Assembly (NCBI GenBank): GCA_016703625.1
Contig: JADJBP010000009.1
Span: 1 to 64,000, forward strand
Origin: Chitinophagaceae bacterium
GTDB taxonomy: Bacteria > Bacteroidota > Bacteroidia > Chitinophagales > Chitinophagaceae
Reading direction: 5' to 3'
Length of the DNA stretch: 64,000 nt
Both the position numbers and the translations under genes were made by a program. The notes beneath the pieces are model-generated. The model saw only the letters and a list, made by a program, of their open reading frames with translations. It made no database searches and was not told where the DNA came from. Positions 28,744 through 38,475 of the stretch are shown piece by piece; the stretch's first letter is position 1; the number at the start of each line of letters is the position of its first letter.

Positions 28744-29643
28744 TTGCTCGCATTAACCATTTTAGGAACAATTCTGCCATACCCGCTTTTGACAGAATCC
28801 AACGGCCCAGGTATTGCAAACCATGGAAGAAAGTTTTTTAATTGACTGCGGCGAAGGGACCCAAATGCAGTTTTCAAATACAAAATAAAGCGCAGCAAAA
28901 TAAATCATATTTTCATTTCCCACTTGCACGGCGACCATTATTTTGGGCTGATCGGTTTACTCACCAGTATGAGCCTGCTCAACCGTACACAGGACCTGCA
29001 CCTGCATGCACCGCCCGAACTGGAACAACTCATCAGTTTACAATTGAATTATGCATCTACCCACCTGTCGTACCCGCTGCATTTTCACCCCATCACCAAA
29101 GCAGGCATGATCGCAGATGGCAATAAAATGACCGTGGAATGTTTTGCCGTAAAGCACCGGATACCCTGTTGGGGATTTATATTCAGGGAGAAAAAAAATC
29201 CGCGCAAACTGAATCCGGAGCGGGCAAAAATTTATGAGATCCCTGCGGCTTTTTATGAAAGGCTGCAGCAGGGCGAAGATTATGTGACCAAAAAAGGTAC
29301 CATCGTACCCAATGAGGAAGTAACAACAGAAGCGCCCAGGCCTAAGAGTTATGCATACTGTGCCGATACCATTTATGATGAAAGCATTGCAGAAAAAGTA
29401 ACCGGTGTTGACCTGCTCTACCACGAAACAACCTACCTGAAGGACCTGCATGAACGGGCTGCTGCCCGTTTTCACAGCACCACGGTACAGGCAGCAGAAA
29501 TCGCGGAAAAAGCGGAAGTAAAAAAATTACTGATCGGGCATTTTTCTTCCAAATATGAAGAACTGGATGAGTTTTTACAGGAAACCACTGAAGTTTTTAA
29601 ACAAACAGAACTGGCCATACAGGGCTGTTGTTATATCATCTGA
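28744..29643 (+). CDS. rnz: Ribonuclease Z (tRNA 3'-processing endonuclease), three frameshifts
   Basis: About 300 residues after repair. A metallo-beta-lactamase fold with the zinc motif SHLHGDHYFGL, LLYHETTYL, and the C-terminal HSTTVQAAEIA and LLIGHFSSKYEE. The N-terminus is LALTILGNNSAIPAFDRNPT when an A is added near 28769 and another near 28797; a third A is needed near 28878 (MQFSKYKIKRSKINHIF). All three errors are lost A. The start appears to be TTG 28744; no ATG is in reach, so a substitution is possible. The enzyme removes the 3' trailer of tRNA precursors that lack encoded CCA, and all three tRNAs in this window lack CCA. Confidence 0.88.
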
Positions 29644-29656
29644 TGAAGGTGTGCGG

Positions 29657-30818
29657 TCAGTCTTTAACCTTTATAATGGTATTGTATCCATCCGCCATGA
29701 TCCAGGTATAAAATTCAGTGAACCATTTTCGCCAGGCCTGTTCATTGTGGCTGCTTTCGGGGTCTATCACGGAATAGATCATGGATTGTGACCTTTCGCC
29801 AAGGATCTCCTGTACCTCCTGCATTTCATTGATATTCACCTCCCCTTCCAGCCCACCCATATAAAAAAAGAATTTCCCGTTTATTTTATTGGCCAATGCC
29901 CCGGTTACCTCTTTAATTTGCGGGGCCGTCCAGAAGGCAGGTGAAAAAACTCCCGCTTTTCCAAAAACACCCGGGTACTGCAACATGGCATAATACGATA
30001 TCAATCCACCCATGGAACTGCCCGCAATAATGGTATTTTCTTTCGAAGGGATAGTCCTGTATTGCTTATCAATAAAGGGTTTCAGGTTCATCACCAGGAA
30101 TTCAAGATACCGGTCGCCCTCCCCTTTTCCATATTGCTGAAATTCGTACGGGTTATATTCATTAAACCGTTGCGGGCCGTTATCAATGCCTACAACGATA
30201 CAGGCAGGCTTATTTTTTTTTGATCAAACTGTCCAGGCACTCATCTACTCCCCATTCGCCGAATGCCGCAGTACTGTCATCAAAAAGGTTTTGCCCGTCG
30301 TGCATGTACATCACCGGGTATTTTTTTTTGCTTTTGGCATATCCTTCCGGCAAATAGATCCTGATGCGCCTGTACCTGTTAAGTTGGGGCATAAAAAAAG
30401 CCGTATCTGCCATATGAACCTGGCCGGTAGCAGTGTGCTTTTTTACGAACTCCGGAAAATCATCTTTCCATGCTTCAATACTGATCATGAAACTGGTATC
30501 ACCGGTAATATCTATCCTGCGGTTGCCGGCATCATTTCCATTCATGAGGCATTCCCCTTTTTTCCAATTACCTCTTGTGCATTTAAATTCATGATACCCT
30601 GCAGGCAGGTCGAGCGTTAAGAAAGAAACATTTTCAGGATTGCTTACAAATTTATAGGCTGTGTCGCCGGGTTTCCATTCGTTAAAACTGCCCGAAATGA
30701 AAATACTGTCTTTACCATGTTGCAGCGGGTAATTTTCCAGTTGAATAACCACACGGTGCTGTGCCAATCCATAAAACGAGGTAAAACTTATAAAAATGAG
30801 GCACCCGAAATATTTCAT
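29657..30818 (-). CDS. Exported esterase with N-terminal E-set (glycogen-binding-like) domain, one frameshift
   Basis: About 386 residues. Signal peptide MKYFGCLIFISFTSFYGLAQ, then an immunoglobulin-like E-set domain (GKDSIFISGSFNEWKPGD, PAGYHEFKCTRGNWKKGE), then the PF00756 esterase fold: YPVMYMHDGQNLFDD, nucleophile elbow AGSSMGGLISY, and SSHNEQAWRKW providing His. A T9 run at 30213-30221 has one base too many; with eight the frame continues LDSLIKKNKPACIVVGIDNG. The start MKYF overlaps the dapA stop in ATGA, favouring 30818 over 30827. The substrate is unknown; relatives act on siderophore esters or acylated glycans. Confidence 0.85.
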
Positions 30819-31696
30819 TTGCTGCAATGGTTTTTTACTTTTTGATGAACAGCGCTGCTCAGCGGAACAAGCGGCAGCCTGAGCACATTTTCGATCAATC
30901 CCATTTCAAATAAAAATGCTTTTACCCCGGCCGGGTTATTTTCTGCAAACAGGAGGTCATTTCCTTCCAGGCATTTATAATGCAATGGCCGGGCCTGTTT
31001 AAAATCGCCCTGTAAACTGAACCGCACCATATTTGAAAAATCCTTTGGAAAACAATTGGCAGCCACACTGATCACGCCATCCATACCACAGGCGATCAGC
31101 GGCATGGTAAGATGGTCATCACCGCTAACCACCAAAAAGTCATCGGGCCTGTCGCGCAGTATATGCATGCACTGCACCATATTGCCGCTGGCTTCTTTGA
31201 TACCGGCAATGTTTTCCACTTCTTTGGCCAGCCGTAAAGTGGTTTCTGCAGTGATGTTGCTACCGGTACGCCCCGGTACATTGTATAAAATGACCGGCTG
31301 TGGGCTTGCAGATGCCAGGTTCTTATAGTGCTGAAAAATGCCTTCCTGCGATGGTTTATTATAATAAGGGCTCGCACTCAATACGGCAACGGCTTTTTCA
31401 AGCGGGTAACTTTGCAAATGCTCCATAACGGCTTTGGTATTATTGCCGCCAACACCAACCACTACGGGTACCCTGCCATTAACCTTTTCAAAAGTATAAT
31501 GAAGGATATCGTATTTTTCTTCGGTATCCAGTGTTGGTGTTTCACCGGTTGTACCCAGGCTCACAATATATTCAATACCGTTCTTAATGATAAAATCGAT
31601 CAGTTTGCCCAGGGCATCAAAATCCACTTCCATGGTTGATCTGAAAGGCGTTACTATGGCCACACCGGTACCCTGCAATTGTGTACGTAAACTCAT
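30815..31696 (-). CDS. dapA: 4-hydroxy-tetrahydrodipicolinate synthase
   Basis: 293 residues, intact. A class I aldolase barrel: Schiff-base Lys167 in AGIKEASG, Tyr138 in LYNVPGRTG, and Thr49-Thr50 in SLGTTGETPTL. It condenses pyruvate with aspartate semialdehyde in the lysine/diaminopimelate pathway, supplying peptidoglycan precursors. It is translationally coupled to the downstream esterase (ATGA overlap), although no functional link is evident. Confidence 0.95.
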   Translation of the reverse strand: MSLRTQLQGTGVAIVTPFRSTMEVDFDALGKLIDFIIKNGIEYIVSLGTTGETPTLDTEEKYDILHYTFEKVNGRVPVVVGVGGNNTKAVMEHLQSYPLEKAVAVLSASPYYNKPSQEGIFQHYKNLASASPQPVILYNVPGRTGSNITAETTLRLAKEVENIAGIKEASGNMVQCMHILRDRPDDFLVVSGDDHLTMPLIACGMDGVISVAANCFPKDFSNMVRFSLQGDFKQARPLHYKCLEGNDLLFAENNPAGVKAFLFEMGLIENVLRLPLVPLSSAVHQKVKNHCSK

Positions 31697-31815
31697 AAAA
31701 CAAAATTTGTGTGAAGGTATTAAGAAGAAGCGGAATTAAATTAAAGCAGAAAACATATCAGTTGCATTGTGCATAAATACCGGCATGACCAAATACAATA
31801 ATTCACGATACCGGG

Positions 31816-31849
31816 GAAGGCAGGCTTCGAAAGCATGCCTTCTTTTTTT
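31816..31849 (+). terminator. Orphan intrinsic terminator, possible end of a small RNA
   Basis: GAAGGCA, a short internal stem GGCTTCGAAAGCA and TGCCTTC are followed by seven to eight T (31842-31849). The T run fits the plus strand, but the only gene upstream (dapA) is on the minus strand and starts at 31696, so the terminator has no annotated transcript to end. Confidence 0.6.
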
Positions 31850-31955
31850 GGACACTGTATGTATTGACCCATACTAGCGTTAACCCTTTCCTAAAAAAAT
31901 CTGAAACCCATTGTGCTGTAGGAGTTTGTGAGTATATTGCCGGCAAATAAAGTAA

Positions 31956-32572
31956 ATGATGAAAAATTTATCCCTGGTATTGAATATTATATTGCTTTTG
32001 GCAGTGGGTTACCTGTATTATTATAATTTTTCGGGAAAAAAGACTGCTGCAATAGCAGAAAAACTGAACAGTGGCAGCGGCATATCTGACAGCGGCGGTT
32101 ACAGGCCCCATTGGCCTATGTAGAACTGGATTCACTTAACGAGAATATCACATTTATAAAAGAAAGGCGCCTGGAACTGGAAGCAGAGATGAAAGCCATC
32201 GAACAGGAACAGGAAAACGGTTACCGCAGCCTGCAGTCACAAAAGGATAATTTTCTGAAAAAAGGCGCTGCCATCACTGAAGAGGAAGCGCAGAACTTCC
32301 AGGGAAAGCTGATTGACCAGCAGCAAAAGATCGATTCCCGAAAACAGGAACAAAGCCAGCGGCTGAATGAAAAAAGTTTCAACATCATGGAAGGGATCCA
32401 GAAAAAGCTGAAAGAATTCTTAACAGAGTATAATAAGGATAAAAAATACATGTACATTTTTACTACCGGCAGCGGGCTGGATTACATGGTGTTTAAAGAT
32501 TCAACCTTAAATATTACCAGGGATGTGATCAGGGGCATGAATGAAAAAATGAAAGCTGAATCAAAAAAATAA
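31956..32572 (+). CDS. OmpH/Skp-like coiled-coil protein with N-terminal anchor, one frameshift
   Basis: About 205 residues after repair. An N-terminal hydrophobic segment (LSLVLNIILLLAVGYLYYY) acts as a signal or anchor. It is followed by the Skp opening LAYVELDSLNENITF, a long charged coiled coil rich in E/K/Q, and YMYIFTTGSGLDYMVFKDST. One base is missing at about 32103-32109 (expected YRAPLAYVEL). Skp-type chaperones hold outer-membrane proteins in the periplasm. The start is one of two adjacent ATG codons at 31956/31959. A weak promoter pair, TTG 31911 and TATATTG 31933, lies upstream. Confidence 0.82.
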
Positions 32573-32617
32573 ATTCGCACATTTTATATATCTTGTTCTC
32601 ACTAAACAGGATCGACT

Positions 32618-34022
32618 ATGCCAGAACAAGCTACTACCTTTAAACCAACACTCGGACTGCTGGATTCCACGATGATCGTTGCAGGATCTATGATCGGTTC
32701 AGGAATATTTATTGTAAGTGCAGATATTGCCCGCAATGTTGGCAGTGCCGGCTGGCTGATCGCGGTGTGGGTAATTACCGGGTTTATGACTTTAACGGCT
32801 GCATTAAGTTATGCCGAATTGAGTGCCATGTTTCCAAAGGCAGGCGGACAGTATGTTTACCTGAAAGAAGCTTTCAATCCCCTCGCCGGGTTTTTATACG
32901 GCTGGAGTTTTTTTACGGTTATCCAGACCGCTACCATTGCCGCAGTAGGCGTGGCCTTCAGTAAGTTTTCCGCTTATATCTTTCCTGCCCTCAGTGAAAA
33001 AAATATTTTATTCGACCTGGGTTTTTTACAGATCTCGGCGGCACGTGTGGCCATTCTATTGATCGCCCTGCTGACATTTATCAATTCGAAAGGAATTAAG
33101 AACGGCACCATCATTCAAACTGTTTTTACAACAACCAAATTACTCAGTTTATTCGGGCTGATCATTTTTGGTTTTATTTTAGCCGCCAGTTCAGATATCT
33201 GGAATGCCAACTGGGCCGATGCTTTTTCCATGAAAGCATGGAATGCAGGTACATCATCCTGGACAGGTGTAACAGGCACTGCCATTATGGCGCCATTGCT
33301 GCAGCCATGGTGGGTTCTATTTTCAGCAGTGATGCCTGGAACAATATAACTTTTATTGCAGGTGAAGTAAAAAATCCGAAACGGAATATAGGGCTGGCCC
33401 TGTTTTTTGGAACAGGGATCGTTACATTGATCTATGTAGCAACCAATTTAATGTATGTATCGGTTTTACCGATGAACGAAATTGCTTTTGCTGAAAATGA
33501 CCGGGTGCCGAACTGCATCCCAGTTTTTTGGCAATGCCGGTACCTATGTTATTGCCATCATGATCATGATATCCACTTTTGGCTGCAACAACGGATTGAT
33601 CCTTGCAGGAGCAAGGGTTTATAATGCCATGGCCATTGATAAACTGTTCTTTAAAAAAGCGGCCACACTTAACAGGTATGCTGTTCCTGAATATGCATTG
33701 TGGGCACAGTTTGTAATGGCTTCTGTACTTTGCCTGAGTGGTAAATACGGCGACCTGCTGGATATGATCTCTTTTGTGGTGGTGTTGTTTTATGCCATCA
33801 CCATCATCGGCATTTTTAAATTGCGGAAAACAAGACCCGATGTGGAAAGGCCATATAAAGCATTTGGTTACCCGGTATTGCCGGCTATTTATATCCTGAT
33901 GGCGCTTGTATTTTGTATCTTCCTGATCATTATTAAACGCTGTATGCGGGATCGGGTTGGGAATTGTGCTGTTGGGAATCCCGGTTTACTACCTGAGTAT
34001 AGGCGGGCAAAAAAAAGAATGA
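32618..34022 (+). CDS. APC-superfamily amino acid permease, about four frameshifts
   Basis: About 465 residues with twelve predicted membrane segments. The substrate motif GSMIGSGIFIVSADIA opens the first helix, and SYAELSAMFPKAGGQYVYL and STFGCNNGLILAGARVYNAM are typical of LAT-like exchangers. Breaks: G missing at about 33288-33291 (TAIMAAIAAAMVGSIFSS), one base extra at about 33508-33514 (ASQFFGNAGTYV), C missing at about 33939 and T missing at about 33956 (GLGIVLLGIPVYYLS). The repaired protein ends YYLSIGGQKKE at 34022, six bases before the heptose kinase start. The transported amino acid is not evident. Confidence 0.87.
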
Positions 34023-34028
34023 TCAATT

Positions 34029-35024
34029 ATGACAGTTACTGATTTCGACAATTTATTTCACCGGTTTTCGCAGTTAAAAGTTGGCGTGATCGGCGATGTG
34101 ATGCTGGATACCTACTGGTGGGGAAACGTGGATCGCATTTCTCCGGAAGCCCCTGTGCCTGTTGTTGCCGTAAGCAGCAAAGAACAACGTATAGGCGGTG
34201 CCGGCAATGTAGCACTGAATGTTTGTTCGCTTGGCGCAGCCGTGAGCATGATCAGTGTGCTGGGGAAAGATGATGAAGGCAGGCAACTAACGGGGTTACT
34301 CGAAAAAAACAATATCAATACCAAATACCTGGTGCACAGTGAGCACCGCGTTACCACCAACAAGATCCGCATCATCAGCCGCAACCAGCATATGATGCGG
34401 CTGGATGCAGAAATAGCGGATGACCTGAACACGGAAGATGAAGACAGGTTGCTGTATGCCGTAGAAAATTATATTGCCGCCGAAAACCCCGGTGCGGTGA
34501 TACTGGAAGATTATAACAAAGGTGTGCTTACCCCCAGGGTGATCGAACGGATCATTGTTTTATGTACAAAACACCATATCCTCACGGCCGTGGATCCAAA
34601 AAGAAAAAATTTCTTTGCGTATACGGGCGTTGATATTTTTAAACCCAATTTTAAAGAAGTAAAAGACGGGCTGCATATTTTAAATGATGCTGTAAACCTG
34701 CCTGTTCTTAAAGACATGCACCTGCTGTTACAGGATAAACTCAAACACCGGGTATCATTGATCACGTTATCGGAGAAAGGCGTTTTTTATCAAAATGAAA
34801 ATGATGCGGGCCTTATACCAACGCATATCCGCAATGTAGCAGACGTGAGTGGTGCCGGTGATACCGTGATCGCAACCGCTACGCTGGTTTTTGCCGCAAC
34901 CGGTGATGCAAAGCTGATGGCCGAAATGGCCAATATTGCCGGCGGCCTTGTTTGTGAAGAAGTGGGCACAGTGGCGATCGATAAAACCAAATTGCTCGCC
35001 GAATGCAGGCAACTGCTGTCCTGA
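34029..35024 (+). CDS. D-glycero-beta-D-manno-heptose-7-phosphate kinase (HldE/RfaE domain I)
   Basis: 331 residues, intact, PfkB/ribokinase family. GVIGDVMLDTYWWGNVDRIS and EAPVPVV near the N-terminus, IGGAGNVALNVCSLG, and the anion-hole/catalytic DVSGAGDTVIATATL at about residue 275 identify the RfaE1 type. It phosphorylates heptose 7-phosphate for lipopolysaccharide core synthesis. The adenylyltransferase half found in the E. coli fusion is absent, so it must be a separate gene elsewhere. It lies six bases after the permease and is probably co-transcribed. Confidence 0.9.
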   Translation: MTVTDFDNLFHRFSQLKVGVIGDVMLDTYWWGNVDRISPEAPVPVVAVSSKEQRIGGAGNVALNVCSLGAAVSMISVLGKDDEGRQLTGLLEKNNINTKYLVHSEHRVTTNKIRIISRNQHMMRLDAEIADDLNTEDEDRLLYAVENYIAAENPGAVILEDYNKGVLTPRVIERIIVLCTKHHILTAVDPKRKNFFAYTGVDIFKPNFKEVKDGLHILNDAVNLPVLKDMHLLLQDKLKHRVSLITLSEKGVFYQNENDAGLIPTHIRNVADVSGAGDTVIATATLVFAATGDAKLMAEMANIAGGLVCEEVGTVAIDKTKLLAECRQLLS

Positions 35025-35708
35025 TCAGGTGTTATCCTGCAATTCTTTTTTCCTGGCTGCTTCCGCGATCGACTTATCCAGGAGTTGGTTCATATTAACA
35101 AACAATTCAAAAGCAATTTTTACAGCTGCCAGAATGAGGATAAAAACATTACCGCCCCCAAACAGCAGGAACATACTGCCCGCGATCACAACAAACTGCT
35201 GAATAAATATCCTGCCATAAGGCTGAAACATAAGCCTGGCCATGGTTATGGTCTTATACTGCCCCGACAAAAAGAAATCATAGAGTGTTTCCAAAGTATA
35301 ATACACGATAAAGATGAGCAACAATAACCGGCCGTCGCGGCCGAGTGCTTTCGGTATCTGCCTGTACACCCCAAAAACCGAATCATCATGTATGATACCG
35401 CTGATGCCAAAGAATATCTGTGTTTGTACAAAAACAAAAAATCCATAATGAAATATAAAAAAGACAATAAAAAACATACCGCTTACTGTACTGCTTCCCG
35501 TGTAGTTCTGCCAGGTGTCAGCAGGTTTTATAAAAATGGTCACACAGGCCATTTTAATTACATTGAAAATGCCGATGATCACGGTTTCGAGGCAATACAC
35601 GATAAATACCTGTGCTGCATTCCAGCCTTCGAACCATACCGCATAAACAGGTACGAGGTTTACGATGATCAAAAAGTAATCACTGGCTGTAAGCTTTCTT
35701 AATTTCAT
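35025..35708 (-). CDS. Integral membrane protein (DUF6498-like), unknown function
   Basis: 227 residues with about six hydrophobic helices. Recognisable segments are SDYFLIIVNLVPVYAVWFEGWN near the start (shown in part), FFIVFFIFHYGFFVFVQTQI, and FGGGNVFILILAAVKIAFEL before a charged tail KSIAEAARKKELQD. The pattern W-N-x-x-x-x-x-x-Y-x-x-E with conserved HYG fits DUF6498 family proteins, but that name is from memory and not certain. It is convergent with the heptose kinase, the stop codons nearly touching. Confidence 0.65.
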   Translation of the reverse strand: MKLRKLTASDYFLIIVNLVPVYAVWFEGWNAAQVFIVYCLETVIIGIFNVIKMACVTIFIKPADTWQNYTGSSTVSGMFFIVFFIFHYGFFVFVQTQIFFGISGIIHDDSVFGVYRQIPKALGRDGRLLLLIFIVYYTLETLYDFFLSGQYKTITMARLMFQPYGRIFIQQFVVIAGSMFLLFGGGNVFILILAAVKIAFELFVNMNQLLDKSIAEAARKKELQDNT

Positions 35709-35780
35709 GGTTAAAATTGTGTACCCTTTATAACGGTAAAATAGATATTTTTGGGCAATATTAAATACCCACTAACACGT

Positions 35781-36731
35781 ATGCAACAATTTTCAATGGC
35801 CATTCATGGCGGCGCAGGCACTATTTTAAAGGAAGATATGACCGCTGAACTGGAACAGGCTTATTTAAACGGACTGGAAGATGCACTGGCAGCGGGCTAT
35901 GCCGTGCTCACGGCGGGTGGTTCGGCAGTAAATGCCGTAAAGGCCTCGATCGTTGTTCTGGAAGATAACCTCTTGTTCAATGCCGGCCGAGGATCGGTAT
36001 TTACCAAAAAAGGTTTACAGGAAATGGATGCGGCCATCATGGATGGCAGTGACCTTTCGGCTGGTGCTGTAGCGGGTATCCGCAATGTGCGCAACCCCAT
36101 AACCCTGGCTGCCGAAGTGATGCTGCACAGCAACCATGTTTTTTTAAGCGGTAAAGGTGCCAACGATTTTGCCATCAAACAGGGCATAAAACTGGAACCC
36201 GATGAATATTTTTTCTCGCAGTTCCGGTACGACCAGTGGAAGGAAATAAGGGACAGTGATAATTATTCGCTGGATCATACGCACAAAGGTGTTGAAGAGT
36301 TGATGAAGGATAAAAAATTTGGAACCGTAGGCGCAGTTGCCTGCGATGCAAACGGGAATATTGCAGGTGCTACCAGCACAGGCGGCATGACCAATAAAAA
36401 ATATGGCCGTATCGGCGACAGCCCGGTCATTGGTGCAGGCACTTATGCCAATAACAAAACCTGTGCGATCAGTTGTACCGGTCACGGTGAGCCGTTTATT
36501 TGTGCCGTTGCGGCTCACGATGTAAGCTGCTTAATGGAATACAAAGGCATGAGTTTACAACAGGCCATGCACGAAGTGGTGAATGTGAAGCTGGTAAAGA
36601 TGGATGGAGAGGGCGGTATGATCGGTGTTGATGCTGCCGGGAATGCAGCCATGATCTTTAACAGCGCCGGTATGTACCGTGGCATGATGAACAGCAGCGG
36701 TGAAAAAATTATTGGAATTTATAAAGATTAA
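35781..36731 (+). CDS. Isoaspartyl peptidase / plant-type L-asparaginase
   Basis: 316 residues from ATG 35781 (MQQFSMAIHGGAGTI). An Ntn-hydrolase precursor: autocleavage occurs before the nucleophile Thr in KFGTVGAVA at about residue 180, and GRIGDSPVIGAGTYANN and CTGHGEPFICAVAAHDV form the active site. GRGSVFTKKGLQEMDAAIMD is also conserved. The enzyme removes beta-aspartyl residues from peptides and has asparaginase activity. No signal peptide, so it is cytoplasmic. Confidence 0.93.
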   Translation: MQQFSMAIHGGAGTILKEDMTAELEQAYLNGLEDALAAGYAVLTAGGSAVNAVKASIVVLEDNLLFNAGRGSVFTKKGLQEMDAAIMDGSDLSAGAVAGIRNVRNPITLAAEVMLHSNHVFLSGKGANDFAIKQGIKLEPDEYFFSQFRYDQWKEIRDSDNYSLDHTHKGVEELMKDKKFGTVGAVACDANGNIAGATSTGGMTNKKYGRIGDSPVIGAGTYANNKTCAISCTGHGEPFICAVAAHDVSCLMEYKGMSLQQAMHEVVNVKLVKMDGEGGMIGVDAAGNAAMIFNSAGMYRGMMNSSGEKIIGIYKD

Positions 36732-36736
36732 ATAAG

Positions 36737-36859
36737 TGTCAGGCCACTACTGATGCCTTTTTATTTAAGTTAGTGTCTGTCAAGTGGCCAGACACCTTAA
36801 ATTTGTCTGGCCACCTGTACAAACTATTTTTTTGCAGTAGACTGATTAGTGGCCTGACA
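36737..36859. repeat. Four alternating copies of TGTC(A/T)GGCCAC (nested inverted repeats)
   Basis: The spacer between the asparaginase and ispD holds an 11-base motif four times in alternating orientation. Positions are 36737 (TGTCAGGCCACTA, plus), 36784 (GTGGCCAGACA, minus), 36804 (TGTCTGGCCAC, plus) and 36847 (TAGTGGCCTGACA, minus). The inner two form a perfect 11-base stem with a nine-base loop, and the outer two are a perfect 13-base inverted pair 97 bases apart. ispD begins 13 bases later. Confidence 0.8.
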
Positions 36860-36872
36860 AGTAAACACAACC

Positions 36873-37541
36873 ATGAAAAAATTTGCCGTTATAGTTGCCG
36901 GGGGAACAGGGAGCCGGATGAATAATATCCTTCCCAAACAATTTTTATTATTACAGGGGAAACCTGTTTTATATTATACCATCAACAGTTTTTTAAAGGC
37001 GTATGATGATATGCATATCATCCTGGTTTTACCCGAAGAACATGTGGCTGCCGGCCAGGAGATCATTGATGCATTTTTTGATTATGACCGTATCGAGATC
37101 ACCATTGGCGGCAGAACCCGGTTTCACTCGGTTCAAAACGGGCTGCAATGTATACGGGAAGAAGGTATTGTGTTTGTACATGATGCCGTGCGTTGCCTCG
37201 TTGGTGTTGCCCTCATACACCGTTGCTATAATGCTGCTATTGAAAATGGATCGGCGATCCCGGTCATCGACAGCAAAGACAGTTTGCGTTTACTCACACC
37301 TGATGGCAATGAAGCCCTGGAAAGAAATGCTGTAAAACTGGTACAAACACCACAAACCTTTCACAGCAAGATACTCCTCCCCGCTTACCAGATCGATTAT
37401 AAGGATAAGTTCACCGATGAAGCAACGGTTGTGGAAGCTTTTGGATTAAAAGTACAGTTGGTAACCGGTGAAGAAAATAATTTTAAGATCACCAGGCCTG
37501 TTGACCTGGCCGTTGCGGAACAGTTACTTTCAGCACACTGA
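36873..37541 (+). CDS. ispD: 2-C-methyl-D-erythritol 4-phosphate cytidylyltransferase
   Basis: 222 residues, intact. The nucleotide-binding N-terminus AVIVAGGTGSRMNNILPKQF, FVHDAVRCLV, and KLVQTPQTFHSKILLPAYQ with TDEATVVEAFG are the family signatures. It catalyses the third step of the MEP pathway, making CDP-ME from MEP and CTP. Its stop codon abuts that of the convergent FemAB-like gene. The unusual inverted motif set upstream may control it. Confidence 0.94.
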   Translation: MKKFAVIVAGGTGSRMNNILPKQFLLLQGKPVLYYTINSFLKAYDDMHIILVLPEEHVAAGQEIIDAFFDYDRIEITIGGRTRFHSVQNGLQCIREEGIVFVHDAVRCLVGVALIHRCYNAAIENGSAIPVIDSKDSLRLLTPDGNEALERNAVKLVQTPQTFHSKILLPAYQIDYKDKFTDEATVVEAFGLKVQLVTGEENNFKITRPVDLAVAEQLLSAH

Positions 37542-38474
37542 TCATTTCTTCAGCCATTTTAAAGGGGCAGGCAGTTTATTTAAATGAATGGCTGAATATT
37601 TTTCTTCCGTTGCGCCAAAGCCGCTGTAGAAAAAAGCCAGGCTGCTGATATCCGATCCCTCAAAATCCAGCAACAGGTTTTGCCCGGCATGATCTTTTAT
37701 GAATGCATTGATGAGTGCATGGGATGCCCCGAGTGTTTTACCATCCGGGTGGTTAGCCGCCATGATATAATACGCCCGGCTGTGCGAAAATAAAAAGACC
37801 GCTGCAGCAATTAACTGTCCTGCTTCAGTATACACACCATAGGTTGTGGCCTTTTCTTTTTTATAAAGCAGCTGGTACAGTTTTTTAAAATGATCAAAAT
37901 CACCGGCAGCCATGGCTGCAAAATGCCTGGCCTGCTCCCTTACCAGCAGGATCACTTCTGCCAGGGCTATATTTTTATTGATAACATGGTGCAGCTTTTC
38001 ACTTTTCTTTATGTTACGTTTGATATTATTCCGGAATGCCCGGTAAATATCATCATAAGCACTGTTGAGGTTTAACACATAATTCATCCGTTCATACAGT
38101 TCAAAATCCAAAGGTTTGAACAGGTTGGCCGGGTTAAAATAAATATCCCAATATTTAAACCGGGGCGGAATTGCCAATAAAAAACGGTTGACCGTTTCGA
38201 CACTAATATTTCTGCCAAATATACCCAGGCAGGCGGTAAATGCAGGCTGGTACAGGTAATGGATCCCGTATTTTTTATTCCAGGTGAGCGGCATCACTGT
38301 TTCGTAACCAGCTGACGTGGCAGGGCCTGCAGACAATACCAGCGCATCCCAGTTCTTTGCCATGCTGTCTAAATAGTACGAGTAGGCGTAGACCAGGCCG
38401 TTGGGCGCACTGTCAATGCAGGCATCCCATTTCGTTTTATCGATCAGCTGGTATGTGAGATAATGAATTTCCAA
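37542..38474 (-). CDS. FemAB/GNAT-like acyltransferase domain protein
   Basis: 310 residues, intact, no signal. The segment PLTWNKKYGIHYLYQPAF, the basic YRAFRNNIKRNIKKSEK and the GNAT-like ASHALINAFIKDHAGQ with DFEGSDISSLAFFYSGFG match the FemAB-related acetyltransferase (BioF2-like) fold. Such proteins transfer aminoacyl or acyl groups, often to cell-wall or polysaccharide acceptors. The substrate is not readable. It follows the M1 peptidase by one base, suggesting one transcript. Confidence 0.75.
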   Translation of the reverse strand: MEIHYLTYQLIDKTKWDACIDSAPNGLVYAYSYYLDSMAKNWDALVLSAGPATSAGYETVMPLTWNKKYGIHYLYQPAFTACLGIFGRNISVETVNRFLLAIPPRFKYWDIYFNPANLFKPLDFELYERMNYVLNLNSAYDDIYRAFRNNIKRNIKKSEKLHHVINKNIALAEVILLVREQARHFAAMAAGDFDHFKKLYQLLYKKEKATTYGVYTEAGQLIAAAVFLFSHSRAYYIMAANHPDGKTLGASHALINAFIKDHAGQNLLLDFEGSDISSLAFFYSGFGATEEKYSAIHLNKLPAPLKWLKK

Positions 38475-38475
38475 A

